Below, in pieces: positions 43,813-53,124 of a DNA stretch of 54,734 nt. Position 1 is the stretch's first letter, and the number at the start of each line of letters is the position of its first letter. The position numbers were made by a program, and so were the translations under genes. The notes beneath the pieces are model-generated. The model saw only the letters and a list, made by a program, of their open reading frames with translations, was not told where the DNA came from and ran no database searches. Location: the NCBI GenBank assembly GCA_025353105.1, contig JANXRG010000008.1, positions 1 to 54,734 of the forward strand. The letters are read 5' to 3'. Source of the DNA: Verrucomicrobiota bacterium. Its GTDB lineage: Bacteria; Verrucomicrobiota; Verrucomicrobiia; Chthoniobacterales; SZAS-18.

Positions 43813-45852
43813 TCACAACCGAAAATCGTACGTCAGCATCTCGCCTGACGCGCGCCGGCACGGACCGCGCGGGCGAATGCGGGGAAACTCGGTGACGTCG
43901 ATTTCTGCGAATCGCGGCCGGTCCGCGTCGAGGCGAAAATACCGCGCGCGTTCACCATTTCGGATTTCCAGGTAAAGCGGCATTTGGGGCGGGATACCGG
44001 GATGCAGCGAGGGGTGAAGCGCGGTTCGGCGATAGCGAAGTCCGAAACCGGTGACCCCGTGCGGAAACGTCAGCCAATGCGCCTCCCGTTCATCGATCAA
44101 AATCTCCGTCCCATTGGGCCTGACTGACGAGCACGCGACTTCCAGCCGATCCATCGAGGTGTCGACGAAGCGGCTGGTCGATCCGCCTTCAATCGGCGTC
44201 TCGCACAACAGCGGCCAGCCCTCACAAGCCCGGCGGATGATCACGCCGTCCGCCTCCAGCATCGTCGGGAACCGCCATTCCCAGATTTCGCGAAAAATCG
44301 CCGAGCCCGCGTCGCCGAAATCCAGTCCGACGGCGCGCAGGTCCGCGAGGACTGATTCGAGATCTGCCCAAAGATTGGACGGTAGAAAGAAGGCGTCATG
44401 CAGCGCGGCGGCATTCGCGGCTAAGGTGCTGGCGGTGGGGACCTCAAGCGCGCGGAGCAGGATCGCGCGCCACAGCAGCGCGGTTAGCGCCATCCACTCA
44501 GCGCGCGGCATCGTCTCGATCGCACGGAACTCGATCAGGCCAAGGCGCGGGCCGGGGCCGGCATCCCAGAATTTGTCGAAGCTGATCTCGCTGCGGTGGG
44601 TGTTCCCCGACAAGTCCGTGTGGAGATGCCGGAGGGTTTCGCCGATCAATGCGCGATGATCGCCGGGATCCTGCGAGGCCAGAAGGCCATAGGCGAGCTC
44701 GAGATCGTAGAGGTCGCGCCCGGATTCATCCGGCCGCGGCGCCTGCGACGACGGTCCGACGTAGCAACCGGTGAACAGATAGGCGAGGCAGGGATGCGCT
44801 TGGAAGTAGCGCAGGATGGACGCGACCCAGCCCGGTCGCCGAAAAAACGGATTGGATTCGAGATGCGGGCCCCCAAAAAGCAGATGATTCCCGCCGCCGG
44901 TGCCGGCCTGGGCGCCGCGGAAGGCGTCGAGTTTCCAAGACCGAAGACCGGACTTGAGCGCGGCGGCCTCGAGCGCGTCTAGCCAATCGTGATATTCGCG
45001 CCAGGTGGCGCAAGGTGGCAAATTTACCTCGAGCACACCGGGGTCGGCGGTGAGTCCGAGCCGCCCCCAACCCGGATCCAAGTCGATCGGCAGGTAGCCT
45101 TCAAACGCGTGATGCCCCGGTCGGGCAAAGCCGTGCGAAGTAAGTTCCGCGGTGAGAATGCCGAGCAAGGCGTGAAAAGGCGCGTGCAGCAGCGGCGGGA
45201 GAAAACATCGGACCGCGCCGTCGCGAGTCTCGAGTACGATCGCGCGACGCATCGCCTCGGGCGGGAGCTCGCCCAAGGGCAGGCGCAGGCCGGACGGGCC
45301 GTCCGCCGCGAGCAATTTCAGTCGCCGTTTCGTGCGGCCGGGCGCAATCCATGAATCGCTGTGCCAGCCGCCCCGAACTGGATCGTGGTCGAGCGGCAAT
45401 ACCCAGATCGGCCGCTGAGGCGCATTAGGATCGACGGCACGCCACCAGAAATTGCCGGGCACGCCGAGCTTCGCCGACACCGCTTCCTTCATTGCCGCGA
45501 GCGCGGTGCCGGTGGGCTTGCGCGCGCGGCCGCCCGCCTGCACCGGCGCGAGCGGCGCGCCCGGGCGCCGCCACAAGAGGTTCACCACCCAACGCGGATT
45601 GGTTTCACCCGGATACAATTTTCCCGGCGAAAACATGGGGATCGCGCCGGGTAAACAATCCTCGATCAACACGCGGGCCAGCGTGTTCGCGTAGTTCAGC
45701 TTGGTGGGCCCAACCGCCGTGATGCTCCATTCCGGGCTGGCGCAATCCTCCGGCAGATACGTCGGCTCGCCTCCCATCGTGAGCACGATGCCGTGCGACT
45801 CAAGCCGGCGCTCGAGCTCGTCCGCGAGCGAGAGCACGGACGTCGGCATCAT
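43813..45852 (-). CDS. DUF2126 putative amidoligase (free-standing)
   Basis: This 679-residue protein matches the C-terminal DUF2126 part of large transglutaminase-DUF2126 proteins. The N-terminus (TMGGEPTYLPEDCASPEWSI, SPGKLYPGETNPRW), the middle (PGVLEVNLPPCATWREYHDW, RAQ-like GGNHLLFGGP) and the C-terminus (LIEFRAIETMPRAEWMAL, SFDKFWD) are typical. Pfam describes the domain as a putative amidoligase forming amide bonds with amino acids or peptides; activity is unproven. It usually follows a transglutaminase domain in one chain, but here it is a separate gene whose ATG overlaps the stop of the transglutaminase-like gene by four bases. Confidence 0.88.
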   Translation of the reverse strand: MMPTSVLSLADELERRLESHGIVLTMGGEPTYLPEDCASPEWSITAVGPTKLNYANTLARVLIEDCLPGAIPMFSPGKLYPGETNPRWVVNLLWRRPGAPLAPVQAGGRARKPTGTALAAMKEAVSAKLGVPGNFWWRAVDPNAPQRPIWVLPLDHDPVRGGWHSDSWIAPGRTKRRLKLLAADGPSGLRLPLGELPPEAMRRAIVLETRDGAVRCFLPPLLHAPFHALLGILTAELTSHGFARPGHHAFEGYLPIDLDPGWGRLGLTADPGVLEVNLPPCATWREYHDWLDALEAAALKSGLRSWKLDAFRGAQAGTGGGNHLLFGGPHLESNPFFRRPGWVASILRYFQAHPCLAYLFTGCYVGPSSQAPRPDESGRDLYDLELAYGLLASQDPGDHRALIGETLRHLHTDLSGNTHRSEISFDKFWDAGPGPRLGLIEFRAIETMPRAEWMALTALLWRAILLRALEVPTASTLAANAAALHDAFFLPSNLWADLESVLADLRAVGLDFGDAGSAIFREIWEWRFPTMLEADGVIIRRACEGWPLLCETPIEGGSTSRFVDTSMDRLEVACSSVRPNGTEILIDEREAHWLTFPHGVTGFGLRYRRTALHPSLHPGIPPQMPLYLEIRNGERARYFRLDADRPRFAEIDVTEFPRIRPRGPCRRASGEMLTYDFRL

Positions 45853-46715
45853 AGCAATTCGATGCGCAGCGTGGCATCCATCGTCGAATCGACTGGCGCG
45901 TCGCTGAAATATCTTCCCGAGACCGGCGTGATGTCCTCGGCGTCGAGCCCCACGGCGCACGCGATGAAATGGTGATCGCAAAAGACGCCGTTGGTGCCGT
46001 CGAGTCCCACCCAGCCCGCGCCGGGAAGGGCGACCTCGGTCCACGCGTGAAAGGAACCATCCGCGTGTTTCTTGTTGGCGTCGTCGCCGGGCGGTTCCCA
46101 CAAATAGCCGCTTACGAGCCGCGCGGCGAATCCGAGATCCCGCAGCAGGGCCATGAGCAGGCGCGCGGTGTCGCGACAGGATCCGACGCCGAGCTGAACC
46201 GTTTCCACGGGCGCGCGCGACGGTCCATCCGGGCGCACTTCGTAGCGAATATGCTCGTTGAGCGCGCTGACCAGGGACAGCAGCAGGGCCACGGTTCCGG
46301 TCTGTCCGGCGGGTGGCGACCAAAACGAAAGGGCGGGCGCCTTGTCGCTTCCGGTCACGGACGCGAGGAATGGAGTGAGGCGCTCGCGTTCGCGCGCCGA
46401 GTAGGGGAACGGATACTCGGCCGCGTGCGGATCGAGCAGGAAATGAAACGCGTTCTCCACGCGCAATTCAAGTTCCGCGGTCAATTCAATGAGAAGCTCC
46501 GTGCTGCGTTCCGGGTAGTAGGCTCGCGCGACATTGTTATCGAAAAAATCCCGGCGGAATTGCACGTCCGCCGCCGAGTTGGTCTGCAGCTCGAAGTGAC
46601 GCAGAAACCGGCCGGGCTCCGAGCGCGGAAAAATCCGCAGCAGATGCGGCGAGAAACTGACCGCGCTGGAATACGCATACCGCGAGAGCTGATGGAGCCG
46701 GATCCGGGGGTTCAT
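45849..46715 (-). CDS. Transglutaminase-like protein (papain fold), partner of DUF2126
   Basis: This 288-residue protein has an N-terminal beta domain (Bact_transglu_N type, RLHQLSRYAYSSAVSFSPHL) and a transglutaminase core with catalytic Cys near 180 (VGSCRDTARLLMAL), His near 223 (SFHAWTEVAL) and Asp near 239 (VGLDGTNG). The Cys-His-Asp triad is complete, so it should be an active peptidase or transamidase. It equals the N-terminal part of the usual fused transglutaminase-DUF2126 protein. It lies 24 bp after the other transglutaminase gene. Confidence 0.9.
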   Translation of the reverse strand: MNPRIRLHQLSRYAYSSAVSFSPHLLRIFPRSEPGRFLRHFELQTNSAADVQFRRDFFDNNVARAYYPERSTELLIELTAELELRVENAFHFLLDPHAAEYPFPYSARERERLTPFLASVTGSDKAPALSFWSPPAGQTGTVALLLSLVSALNEHIRYEVRPDGPSRAPVETVQLGVGSCRDTARLLMALLRDLGFAARLVSGYLWEPPGDDANKKHADGSFHAWTEVALPGAGWVGLDGTNGVFCDHHFIACAVGLDAEDITPVSGRYFSDAPVDSTMDATLRIELL

Positions 46716-46739
46716 GGTCGAGCGGGGGCGAAACCGATC

Positions 46740-47651
46740 CTAGGCCACGATCGGCGCGACGGGCGATTGCGCCGGGCGCAAACGGCGGCGGACCAGGACT
46801 TTCACCTTCATGCGCTGGCGGCCGGCCCCCTTGAACGTACCGCGGATCGGCGTGGCGTCGGAATAGTCGCGTCCGTACGAAACCACGACGTGCCGATCGT
46901 CGCAGTATTTGTCGTTGGTGGGATCGAGGCCAACCCACTTGAGTCCGGGCAGCAGGACTTCGACCCAGGCGTGGGTGGCCACGGCGCCGACGAGGCGGCG
47001 GCGTGTGTCGCCGGGGCGCGGCGCGGGCGGGTCCGTCTCGATGTAACCGCAGACATACCGCGCGGGAAGTCCCGCGGTGCGCAGCACGCTCAACATGACG
47101 TGCGTGAAATCCTGGCAGACGCCGCGGCGTTGCTTCCAGACGACTTCGATTGGCGTCGAGTTCTCGGTGGACCCACTTTCGTAGGCGAAATGTTCGTGCA
47201 CGGCGCGGTTCAATCTGGGGAGCGCCTCGCCGAGGGTTGAGCGACCGACCAGGAATTTGCGTGACCACTGGTGTGCCTCGCGGTGGCGGCCCACGACATC
47301 GGTGGCTTGAAGGTAGTCGTAGTGCTGCTCCGGGGCGGATGCGAAAATTTGGCGCGCCTCGTCGACGGCGACGGCGAGACCGGGTTCGGGCACCGGCTGC
47401 GGATGGGTGCGCACGACGAGTTCATTGACGACCGCGAGCGAACGATGCCGCCAGGGCAGCGAGAAAAACTCGGTGTTGTTGCCGAAATAGTCCGTGTAAG
47501 CGGAAGTCGGCGTGGGTGGGTCGATCATCAGCGCGCGCCGAAGCACGGTCTGGTGAGATGTATCGGGCGGGGTGAGACGCGTCTCGAGATACGCCTCGGC
47601 CGCCGGGTGCTCGTAGGCGTAGTTGGTGACGTGAGTGATCTCAAATTCCAT
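46740..47651 (-). CDS. Transglutaminase-like protein
   Basis: This 303-residue protein has N-terminal strands (EITHVTNYAYEHPAAEAYLE) and a core with Cys near 179 (RRGVCQDFTHVMLSVLR), His near 227 (THAWVEVLLPG) and Asp near 243 (WVGLDPTNDKYC). The full catalytic triad and the typical YGRDYSDATPIRGTFKG end are present. ATG 47651 overlaps the ATP-grasp/alpha-E stop by 11 bases; an in-frame TTG two codons earlier is less likely. Transglutaminases of this type regularly neighbour alpha-E and circularly permuted ATP-grasp genes and are proposed to remove or exchange small peptide tags. Confidence 0.92.
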   Translation of the reverse strand: MEFEITHVTNYAYEHPAAEAYLETRLTPPDTSHQTVLRRALMIDPPTPTSAYTDYFGNNTEFFSLPWRHRSLAVVNELVVRTHPQPVPEPGLAVAVDEARQIFASAPEQHYDYLQATDVVGRHREAHQWSRKFLVGRSTLGEALPRLNRAVHEHFAYESGSTENSTPIEVVWKQRRGVCQDFTHVMLSVLRTAGLPARYVCGYIETDPPAPRPGDTRRRLVGAVATHAWVEVLLPGLKWVGLDPTNDKYCDDRHVVVSYGRDYSDATPIRGTFKGAGRQRMKVKVLVRRRLRPAQSPVAPIVA

Positions 47652-50262
47652 AGTCAAACGCGTCGTGACTCGTCGGCCGCGGCGGTGCCAGCCGGACTTG
47701 ATGATTGAGAAAGCAGTCCGCGATCGCGTTGTGCACTTCCATGGTGCCGCGCGCGAGATACTTCAACAATTGCAGCAACGATTCCGTGTTGGGCGCGTCG
47801 GGTGGCGCCTCGCCCTCGGCCCCAACGGCGTCGGGAGCGAGCGTGATGACCGGCCGGAAAAAGTGGCGCCAGTCGAGGTTGCGCAGGCGTTGCACGAGGG
47901 CGTCGACCGTGGCGGAAGGTTTTGCCGCCATGCTCTGGCCATCGTCTTCCGGATACGTCTCGCGGAGAATGCGGGTGCACTTTGCGAGGCAGCGCAGCAC
48001 GGAGCGGGGTGCCTCGGCGTTTTGCCAGAGCAGCTCGAGGACGGGGAGGGGCTCCGCGCGGATTTGGTAAATGCGACGATAATTGTCCCGCGTGCCAAGC
48101 AGGCGGAGAAACGCGGACAGTTCGATTTCAGTTTCCCGCGTCGGTATTGAGGTGAACGCGCGCGGACAGGCCAGGGTGGCGTTGGCGGTGAGAATCGCAC
48201 GCTCGAGCTGTTGGCCGAGCTGGCAGAAGCGAAACGCGTCGTCCGCGAGCATGGTCCCCCCGGCGAGTCCGGTGAAGGCGGCGGCCGCGCGGATGGTCGC
48301 TTCGGCCAGCCGGCGCGTCACGCGTGCGGCGGCGTCATCATCGAGCGAGACATTGTAGCGGTTCCGTTCGAACAGGGCGTTCAACTCCGCCAGGACACCC
48401 CAGACCTCGGGCGTGAGGATGTCCTGCACGGACTCGGCGTTGCGGCGGGCGCGCTTGAGCACGTTCACGAGCGCGCCGGGTTCGCCGGGCTCGAGGACGA
48501 GGCGGTAGCGTTCGCGGCGACTCGCGATGCTCCGACGGTTGCTGCCCTCGAGCGGCGGCAGGAGGCGGTTCCACACCGGGCGGTAAAGTTTGCGCTCCGA
48601 CGAGTTGAGTTCCTCCAACTCGAGTGTCTCGATGACCTGCAGCAGATACGCGAGGTTGTTCGCGCGTTCGAGATAGCGGCCGAGCCAGTAAAGCGATTCC
48701 GCCACGCGGCTCGTCACGACCTGGCGGCCCGGGGCGCGGTGGTGCGCCGCGAGGCTCGATCGCCGGTTTGGTTCAGGGGCGGCCGCGGGCTTTTCCGCGA
48801 GCGGGGACGGGACCCAGGAATCCTTGCTCGCGCCGCCGAGGGCGCTGGCGGTGAACAAACTTCCGCCGGGGGCAATCCGCGTGAGGGCGCCGGGAAAGAC
48901 CTCGAACGAATCACCGCGGCGCAGGGCGAAGATGAGATGATCGAGCCGGCGTTCCACGCGGCGACCCTCCTCGAGGCAAATTGTGCTGCCGCCCTGCGCG
49001 AGCGGCTGGGCCACGAACAAATGCGGAGCGCGCCGGATTTCCTGGCGCAACGCATTCTCCTCCGGCTCGGTGGGCAGCTGGCCTTGCGGACTTCCGGGCA
49101 GGGCATCGCCGTGCAGCGGCAGGATGCGGTATTCGCCGAGGCTGGCCAGCACGACTTCACGTTGGTCCAGATCGCCCAGCCAGAGCGTCGGAATGGTCGA
49201 TAGGATCGGCGCTTCACCGAGATAAAAGCGAATGATGCGTGGACCAAAGCAAAGCAGGCTGCGGTCGTCGGCCAGCTGGCTGCCGAGGGTGTTCACCAAC
49301 GCGACCGTGCGCTTGCGCAGGCAATGCACGAGGCCCGGCACGCCGATCTCCGAAGAGCCGTCGAGGGCGAGCGGATCGAGAAAACGCTCCGAGACACTCG
49401 AGAGAATCGCATGGACGCGCTCGAGTCCCGCGATGGTCTTGAGATAAACGTGATCGTCGAGCACGAGCATGTCGCCGCCCTGCACCAGTGGGATGCCCAT
49501 GCGGCGCGCGAGAAACCCGTCCTCCGCGTGAAATTGGTTTGCCGGGCCGGGCGAGAGGAGAACGATGAGGGGCTCGGAACCGCCGGTGTCGGCGGCGCCG
49601 CGCAGCGTTTCGAGCAGTGCCACCGGGGCATGCGCGATCGAGGCGACGGCTTGGTCCCGAAACAATTCGGGCGCGACCCGCGCGAGCAGGCGGCGGTTCT
49701 GCACCATGCGGGCAAGCCCGTGGACGCGGCCGAAATGCTGGCTGCTAATCTGCAGTTCGCCGTTCGCGCTGCGCTTGACGCAAATGGATCCAAGATGCAG
49801 ATATGCGCCCCGCGTGGCCGGAAGCCCGACGGCGGTGCGTTGCAAAAAGGGACTGCCCAGCACGGAACCAATCGGGATGGCACCGCACCGCAGGATTTCG
49901 CGCGAACCGTGCACGTCCGCGAGAAACATCTCGAAGGCTTTCATGCGCTGGGGCAGTCCCCGCGTGAGGCTATCCCAATCCTGCTCCTCGAACCGGTGCG
50001 GTAGCAAGTCGCAGGTCCAGCCGTGGCTGCCGTTTGCCTTCCCGCCCGGAGCGGCGCCAAGTTCGCGCAGCGTCGCTTCCATGCGGTGGTCGAGCAGCCG
50101 CAGCTCGGCGCGCGGCAGCGATTCGAGCCGCGCGAGCAACGATTGGTAAAGGGGGCGCGGCTGCCGGTCTGCGTCCAACACCTCCGACCACGCCCCATTA
50201 GGTTGCGCGGATCGCCGGGTGGGAGCAGGGGGATCGCCGCGCACGTTGGCCGATAGATTCAC
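47641..50262 (-). CDS. Circularly permuted ATP-grasp fused to alpha-E domain
   Basis: This is an 873-residue fusion. Residues 1 to about 510 match circularly permuted type 2 ATP-grasp proteins (RMKAFEMFLADVHGSREILR, LVQGGDMLVLDDHVYLKTIA, LALDGSSEIGVPGLVHCLRK, RIIRFYLGEAPILSTIPTLW). Residues from about 517 on match the all-helical alpha-E domain (SRVAESLYWLGRYLERANNL; end RNLDWRHFFRP region). In most genomes these are two genes. The ATP-grasp part is expected to ligate amino acids or peptides through an acyl-phosphate. The start is GTG 50262 without a clear ribosome-binding site, so the N-terminus is uncertain. It is the first gene of the operon and diverges from the MFS gene. Confidence 0.9.
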   Translation of the reverse strand: MNLSANVRGDPPAPTRRSAQPNGAWSEVLDADRQPRPLYQSLLARLESLPRAELRLLDHRMEATLRELGAAPGGKANGSHGWTCDLLPHRFEEQDWDSLTRGLPQRMKAFEMFLADVHGSREILRCGAIPIGSVLGSPFLQRTAVGLPATRGAYLHLGSICVKRSANGELQISSQHFGRVHGLARMVQNRRLLARVAPELFRDQAVASIAHAPVALLETLRGAADTGGSEPLIVLLSPGPANQFHAEDGFLARRMGIPLVQGGDMLVLDDHVYLKTIAGLERVHAILSSVSERFLDPLALDGSSEIGVPGLVHCLRKRTVALVNTLGSQLADDRSLLCFGPRIIRFYLGEAPILSTIPTLWLGDLDQREVVLASLGEYRILPLHGDALPGSPQGQLPTEPEENALRQEIRRAPHLFVAQPLAQGGSTICLEEGRRVERRLDHLIFALRRGDSFEVFPGALTRIAPGGSLFTASALGGASKDSWVPSPLAEKPAAAPEPNRRSSLAAHHRAPGRQVVTSRVAESLYWLGRYLERANNLAYLLQVIETLELEELNSSERKLYRPVWNRLLPPLEGSNRRSIASRRERYRLVLEPGEPGALVNVLKRARRNAESVQDILTPEVWGVLAELNALFERNRYNVSLDDDAAARVTRRLAEATIRAAAAFTGLAGGTMLADDAFRFCQLGQQLERAILTANATLACPRAFTSIPTRETEIELSAFLRLLGTRDNYRRIYQIRAEPLPVLELLWQNAEAPRSVLRCLAKCTRILRETYPEDDGQSMAAKPSATVDALVQRLRNLDWRHFFRPVITLAPDAVGAEGEAPPDAPNTESLLQLLKYLARGTMEVHNAIADCFLNHQVRLAPPRPTSHDAFDYGI

Positions 50263-50415
50263 CTGCGGGCAACGTTTCCGCTTTAGGAGACCCGGTCAAG
50301 CGCCGCGAACGGAAGAATGCGGGGAATTGGGACGCAAAGGGATAGGTTTCGCAAGCCCGGCGCGCAGATTCTTCTTGCCGCTGCGGGGGCTTTCCGGACT
50401 TTCACGGCTTCCCCG

Positions 50416-51699
50416 ATGTCCCGCGACCCGTTTGCCGCCCTGCGCCACCGCTCCTTCCGGCGCTACGTCAGCGGACGGACGCTGTTGAGCCTGGGCGGCA
50501 TGATGCAAGGCGTCGCGATCGGCTGGCAGATTTACGAGCGGACGGGTTCGGCGCAGGCGCTCGGGTTCGTTGGACTGGTGCAGGTTGTGCCGGTTTTCCT
50601 GCTGTCGCTGTTTGCGGGGCAGGCGGTCGATCGCTTCAATCGTCGCACGCTGATTCTCGTCGCCGTGTCGCTCCATTCTCTCGTGGCGCTGGCGCTCGCG
50701 TGGATGTCCGCGAGCGCGGTGGACGTGAAATGGATTTACGCGGTGCTGCTCATCTCGGGCATCGCGCGCACCCTGCACTACCCGGCGAATTCGGCGCTGA
50801 TTCCGCAAATTGTGCCGCTGTCGCTGTTTCCGAACGCCGTCACCTGGGGCGCAAATTCGTTTTACACCGCGGCCGCCATCGGCCCCGCGCTCGGTGGTTT
50901 CGTGATCGCGCTGACCCACGGCGCGACCGCCGTGTACCTGATCAATTCGGTGATGTGCGCCAGCTGTCTGGTCGCAACGTCTCTCGTCGCGCGGCCGCCC
51001 GATCCGATGCCTTCGCCCCAAGTTCGTGGTTGGGAATCGCTGGCGGCCGGGGTCCGCTATGTCTGGCGGACAAAGATGATCCTCGCGCCGATCACGCTCG
51101 ACATGTTCGCGGTGATTCTCGGCGGGGCGACAACTCTGATGCCGATCTACGCGAAGGACATCCTCGGGGTCGGTCCGGTGGGCCTCGGCTGGTTGCGCGC
51201 CGCGCCGTCCATGGGCGGCGTGCTTTCCGCCATCGCGATCGCGATCCTGCCGCCAATTCAAAAAGCAGGACGAACGATTTTGTGGGCGGTCGCCATTTTT
51301 GGCGCGGGCACCATCGTGTTTGGCTTGTCGCGAAACATCGGGCTTTCCCTCGCCGCGCTCTTCGTGCTGGGTGCGGCTGACATGTTTAGCGTGGTCGTGC
51401 GCCAGACTTTGATTCAACTGATGACCCCGGACCAGATGCGGGGTCGCGTCTCGGCGGTGAACAGCATGTTTATCGGCGCCTCGAACGAACTCGGAGGATT
51501 CGAGAGTGGCATCACCGCCCAATGGTTTGGTCCGGTGATTTCGGTCGTGGGCGGCGGGATCGGGACGCTCCTGGTCGTGCTGGGCGCAGCGTGGACGTGG
51601 CCGGCCTTGCGCCGTTTCGGATCGCTCCACGGTGCGAAGCCCGAGGAGCACCTGCCGCCGGTTGCGCCCGGACCCGCGGAAATCGATCGCGCGGCGTAG
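50416..51699 (+). CDS. MFS exporter of the EntS/MFS_3 type
   Basis: This 427-residue protein has the pattern of 12 TM helices. The start RDPFAALRHRSFRRYVSGRT is typical of MFS_3/EntS-like exporters. Motif A is in the loop after helix 2 (FAGQAVDRFNRRT), and a second-half equivalent is much weaker. Substrates of this group include siderophores and drugs; nothing here fixes the substrate. ATG 50416 is preferred over an in-frame ATG at 50317, which adds 33 residues of unlike composition. It ends 9 bp before the convergent nuclease gene. Confidence 0.88.
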   Translation: MSRDPFAALRHRSFRRYVSGRTLLSLGGMMQGVAIGWQIYERTGSAQALGFVGLVQVVPVFLLSLFAGQAVDRFNRRTLILVAVSLHSLVALALAWMSASAVDVKWIYAVLLISGIARTLHYPANSALIPQIVPLSLFPNAVTWGANSFYTAAAIGPALGGFVIALTHGATAVYLINSVMCASCLVATSLVARPPDPMPSPQVRGWESLAAGVRYVWRTKMILAPITLDMFAVILGGATTLMPIYAKDILGVGPVGLGWLRAAPSMGGVLSAIAIAILPPIQKAGRTILWAVAIFGAGTIVFGLSRNIGLSLAALFVLGAADMFSVVVRQTLIQLMTPDQMRGRVSAVNSMFIGASNELGGFESGITAQWFGPVISVVGGGIGTLLVVLGAAWTWPALRRFGSLHGAKPEEHLPPVAPGPAEIDRAA

Positions 51700-51708
51700 G
51701 GCCGCTTG

Positions 51709-52167
51709 TCACTCGATTTCGAAACCGCCTTCCTCCATCTGGCGGAGCTGCGGCGTCATGTCGTCGACCTCGTCCCAGACGTCGCGGGACACGTAAATCG
51801 GCGCCTTCTGCTGAATCGAAAGCGCCAGGGCGTCGCTGGGCCGCGAGTCGAGCTCAACGATTTTTCGCTGCGCGGTCACCTCATTCTCGACGCTGAGGAT
51901 GACGCGCGCGTAGTAGGTGGACTCGACGATGGCGTTGATGATGACGCGCTCGATCTTTGCACCGAACGCAATCAGGAGGTTCGCCATCAGATCGTGCGTG
52001 AGCGGGCGTTCCTTGGGCGTCTCGCGCATGAACATCGTGATCACGGCGCCCATGCCCTGGTCCACAAAGATGATGAAAACCTTCTCCTTGTTGCCGAGAA
52101 ATACCGCGCAGCCGTCCTTCGTCGGCATGACGGCGCGGATCTGGGCCTCGACCACGGGTTTGTTCAT
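51709..52167 (-). CDS. Bifunctional-nuclease (DUF151) family protein
   Basis: This 152-residue cytoplasmic protein has the DUF151/BFN fold. The hallmark segments are KEKVFIIFVDQGMGAVITMF, ERPLTHDLMANLLIAFGAKI, ESTYYARVILS and ELDSRPSDALALSIQQKAPI. Members have been linked to nuclease activity in plants and to conserved bacterial proteins of unclear role. ATG 52167 (MNKPVVEAQIRAVM) fits the family start; a reading to 52248 adds 27 residues overlapping panB. The panB stop lies 55 bp upstream. Confidence 0.9.
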   Translation of the reverse strand: MNKPVVEAQIRAVMPTKDGCAVFLGNKEKVFIIFVDQGMGAVITMFMRETPKERPLTHDLMANLLIAFGAKIERVIINAIVESTYYARVILSVENEVTAQRKIVELDSRPSDALALSIQQKAPIYVSRDVWDEVDDMTPQLRQMEEGGFEIE

Positions 52168-52222
52168 GGCGGAACGGTATCGGAGCAGCCTGCGACTGAC
52201 AAGCGGCGCGCCGAGCGGAAGA

Positions 52223-52990
52223 TCAGCCGGCGTGCGTGCGATCGACAAAGCGGCGGACCGCGTCGCGGATCACCGTGCCGACCTGCGCCTCGGGCCGGAC
52301 AAATTTTGGGGTGAACCACGGGAAGAGGCCGATCAGATCGTGCGTGACGAGGATTTGCCCGTCGCAATGTTCGCCCGAGCCGATGCCGATCGTGGGGATG
52401 CCAAGCGCGGCGGTGATGCGTTGCGCGGCGTCGCGCGCGACGATTTCAATCACCACGGAAAAGGCGCCGGCGGACTCCACGGCGCGCCCATCCTCGATGA
52501 GCGCGACGATGCCAGCCTCATCGCGTCCCTTGAGCTTGTATCCGCCTTCCTCGCGCACATTTTGTGGCAGCATGCCGATGTGGGCCATCAGCGGGATACG
52601 GGCCGAAACGATGGTCTCGATTTGCGGTCGCCGGCTCACGCCGCCTTCGAGCTTCACCGCACCGGCGCCTTCGTCCATCAGGCGTCGCGCGTTCTCCAGC
52701 GCCTGCGCCGGGGTTTCGTAGCTGTGGTAAGGGAGGTCCGCGACGACGAGGGCGCGCTTCACCCCGCGCACGGCAATGCGCGTGTGATGCAGCATGTCGG
52801 CCATGGTGACGAGCGTGGTGTCCGGATGGCCGAGCACAACCATGCCCACCGAATCGCCGACGAGGATGACGTCCACCCCCGCTTCATCAAGGAGCCGGGC
52901 CGTGGGATAATCATAGGCCGTGAGGCACGCGAGCTTCCGGCGCTCCAGCTTAGACCGGCGGATGTCGTCAGGAGTCACGGGTCGGTCCAT
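52223..52990 (-). CDS. panB: 3-methyl-2-oxobutanoate hydroxymethyltransferase
   Basis: This 255-residue TIM-barrel enzyme makes ketopantoate from 2-oxoisovalerate and methylene-tetrahydrofolate, the first committed step to pantothenate and CoA. Motifs are LTAYDYPTARLLDEAGVDVI, VGDSVGMVVLGHPDTTLVTM (Mg-binding Asp), ADLPYHSY, AGAVKLEGG, MAHIGMLPQNV, SVVIEIV with the catalytic Glu, and IGIGSGEHCDGQILV. Length is normal. No panC is next to it. 2-Oxoisovalerate comes from the valine route that starts with the IlvB found in this window, though the two genes are not linked. Confidence 0.95.
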   Translation of the reverse strand: MDRPVTPDDIRRSKLERRKLACLTAYDYPTARLLDEAGVDVILVGDSVGMVVLGHPDTTLVTMADMLHHTRIAVRGVKRALVVADLPYHSYETPAQALENARRLMDEGAGAVKLEGGVSRRPQIETIVSARIPLMAHIGMLPQNVREEGGYKLKGRDEAGIVALIEDGRAVESAGAFSVVIEIVARDAAQRITAALGIPTIGIGSGEHCDGQILVTHDLIGLFPWFTPKFVRPEAQVGTVIRDAVRRFVDRTHAG

Positions 52991-53124
52991 GAGGGGAGCT
53001 CACGGAAGGCGCAGACTTCGCTGCGCGCAAGCACCGAAAGGTGTCAGCACGCGGAATTCAAAATGGCCCAGGCTGCGCGGCACGTCACCACGCAGCCCGG
53101 ACACCCCACCACCAAATCGTTGGT
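52991..53124 (-). terminator. Possible terminator hairpin after the Ala/Gln-rich gene
   Basis: GGCTGCG (53071-53077) and CGCAGCC (53091-53097) form a seven-pair stem (extended by two pairs after one mismatch). On the minus strand it is followed by a moderately T-rich stretch (CCATTTTGAATT). The T-tract is weak, so termination is only likely. Nothing else is seen in the spacer. Confidence 0.4.
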
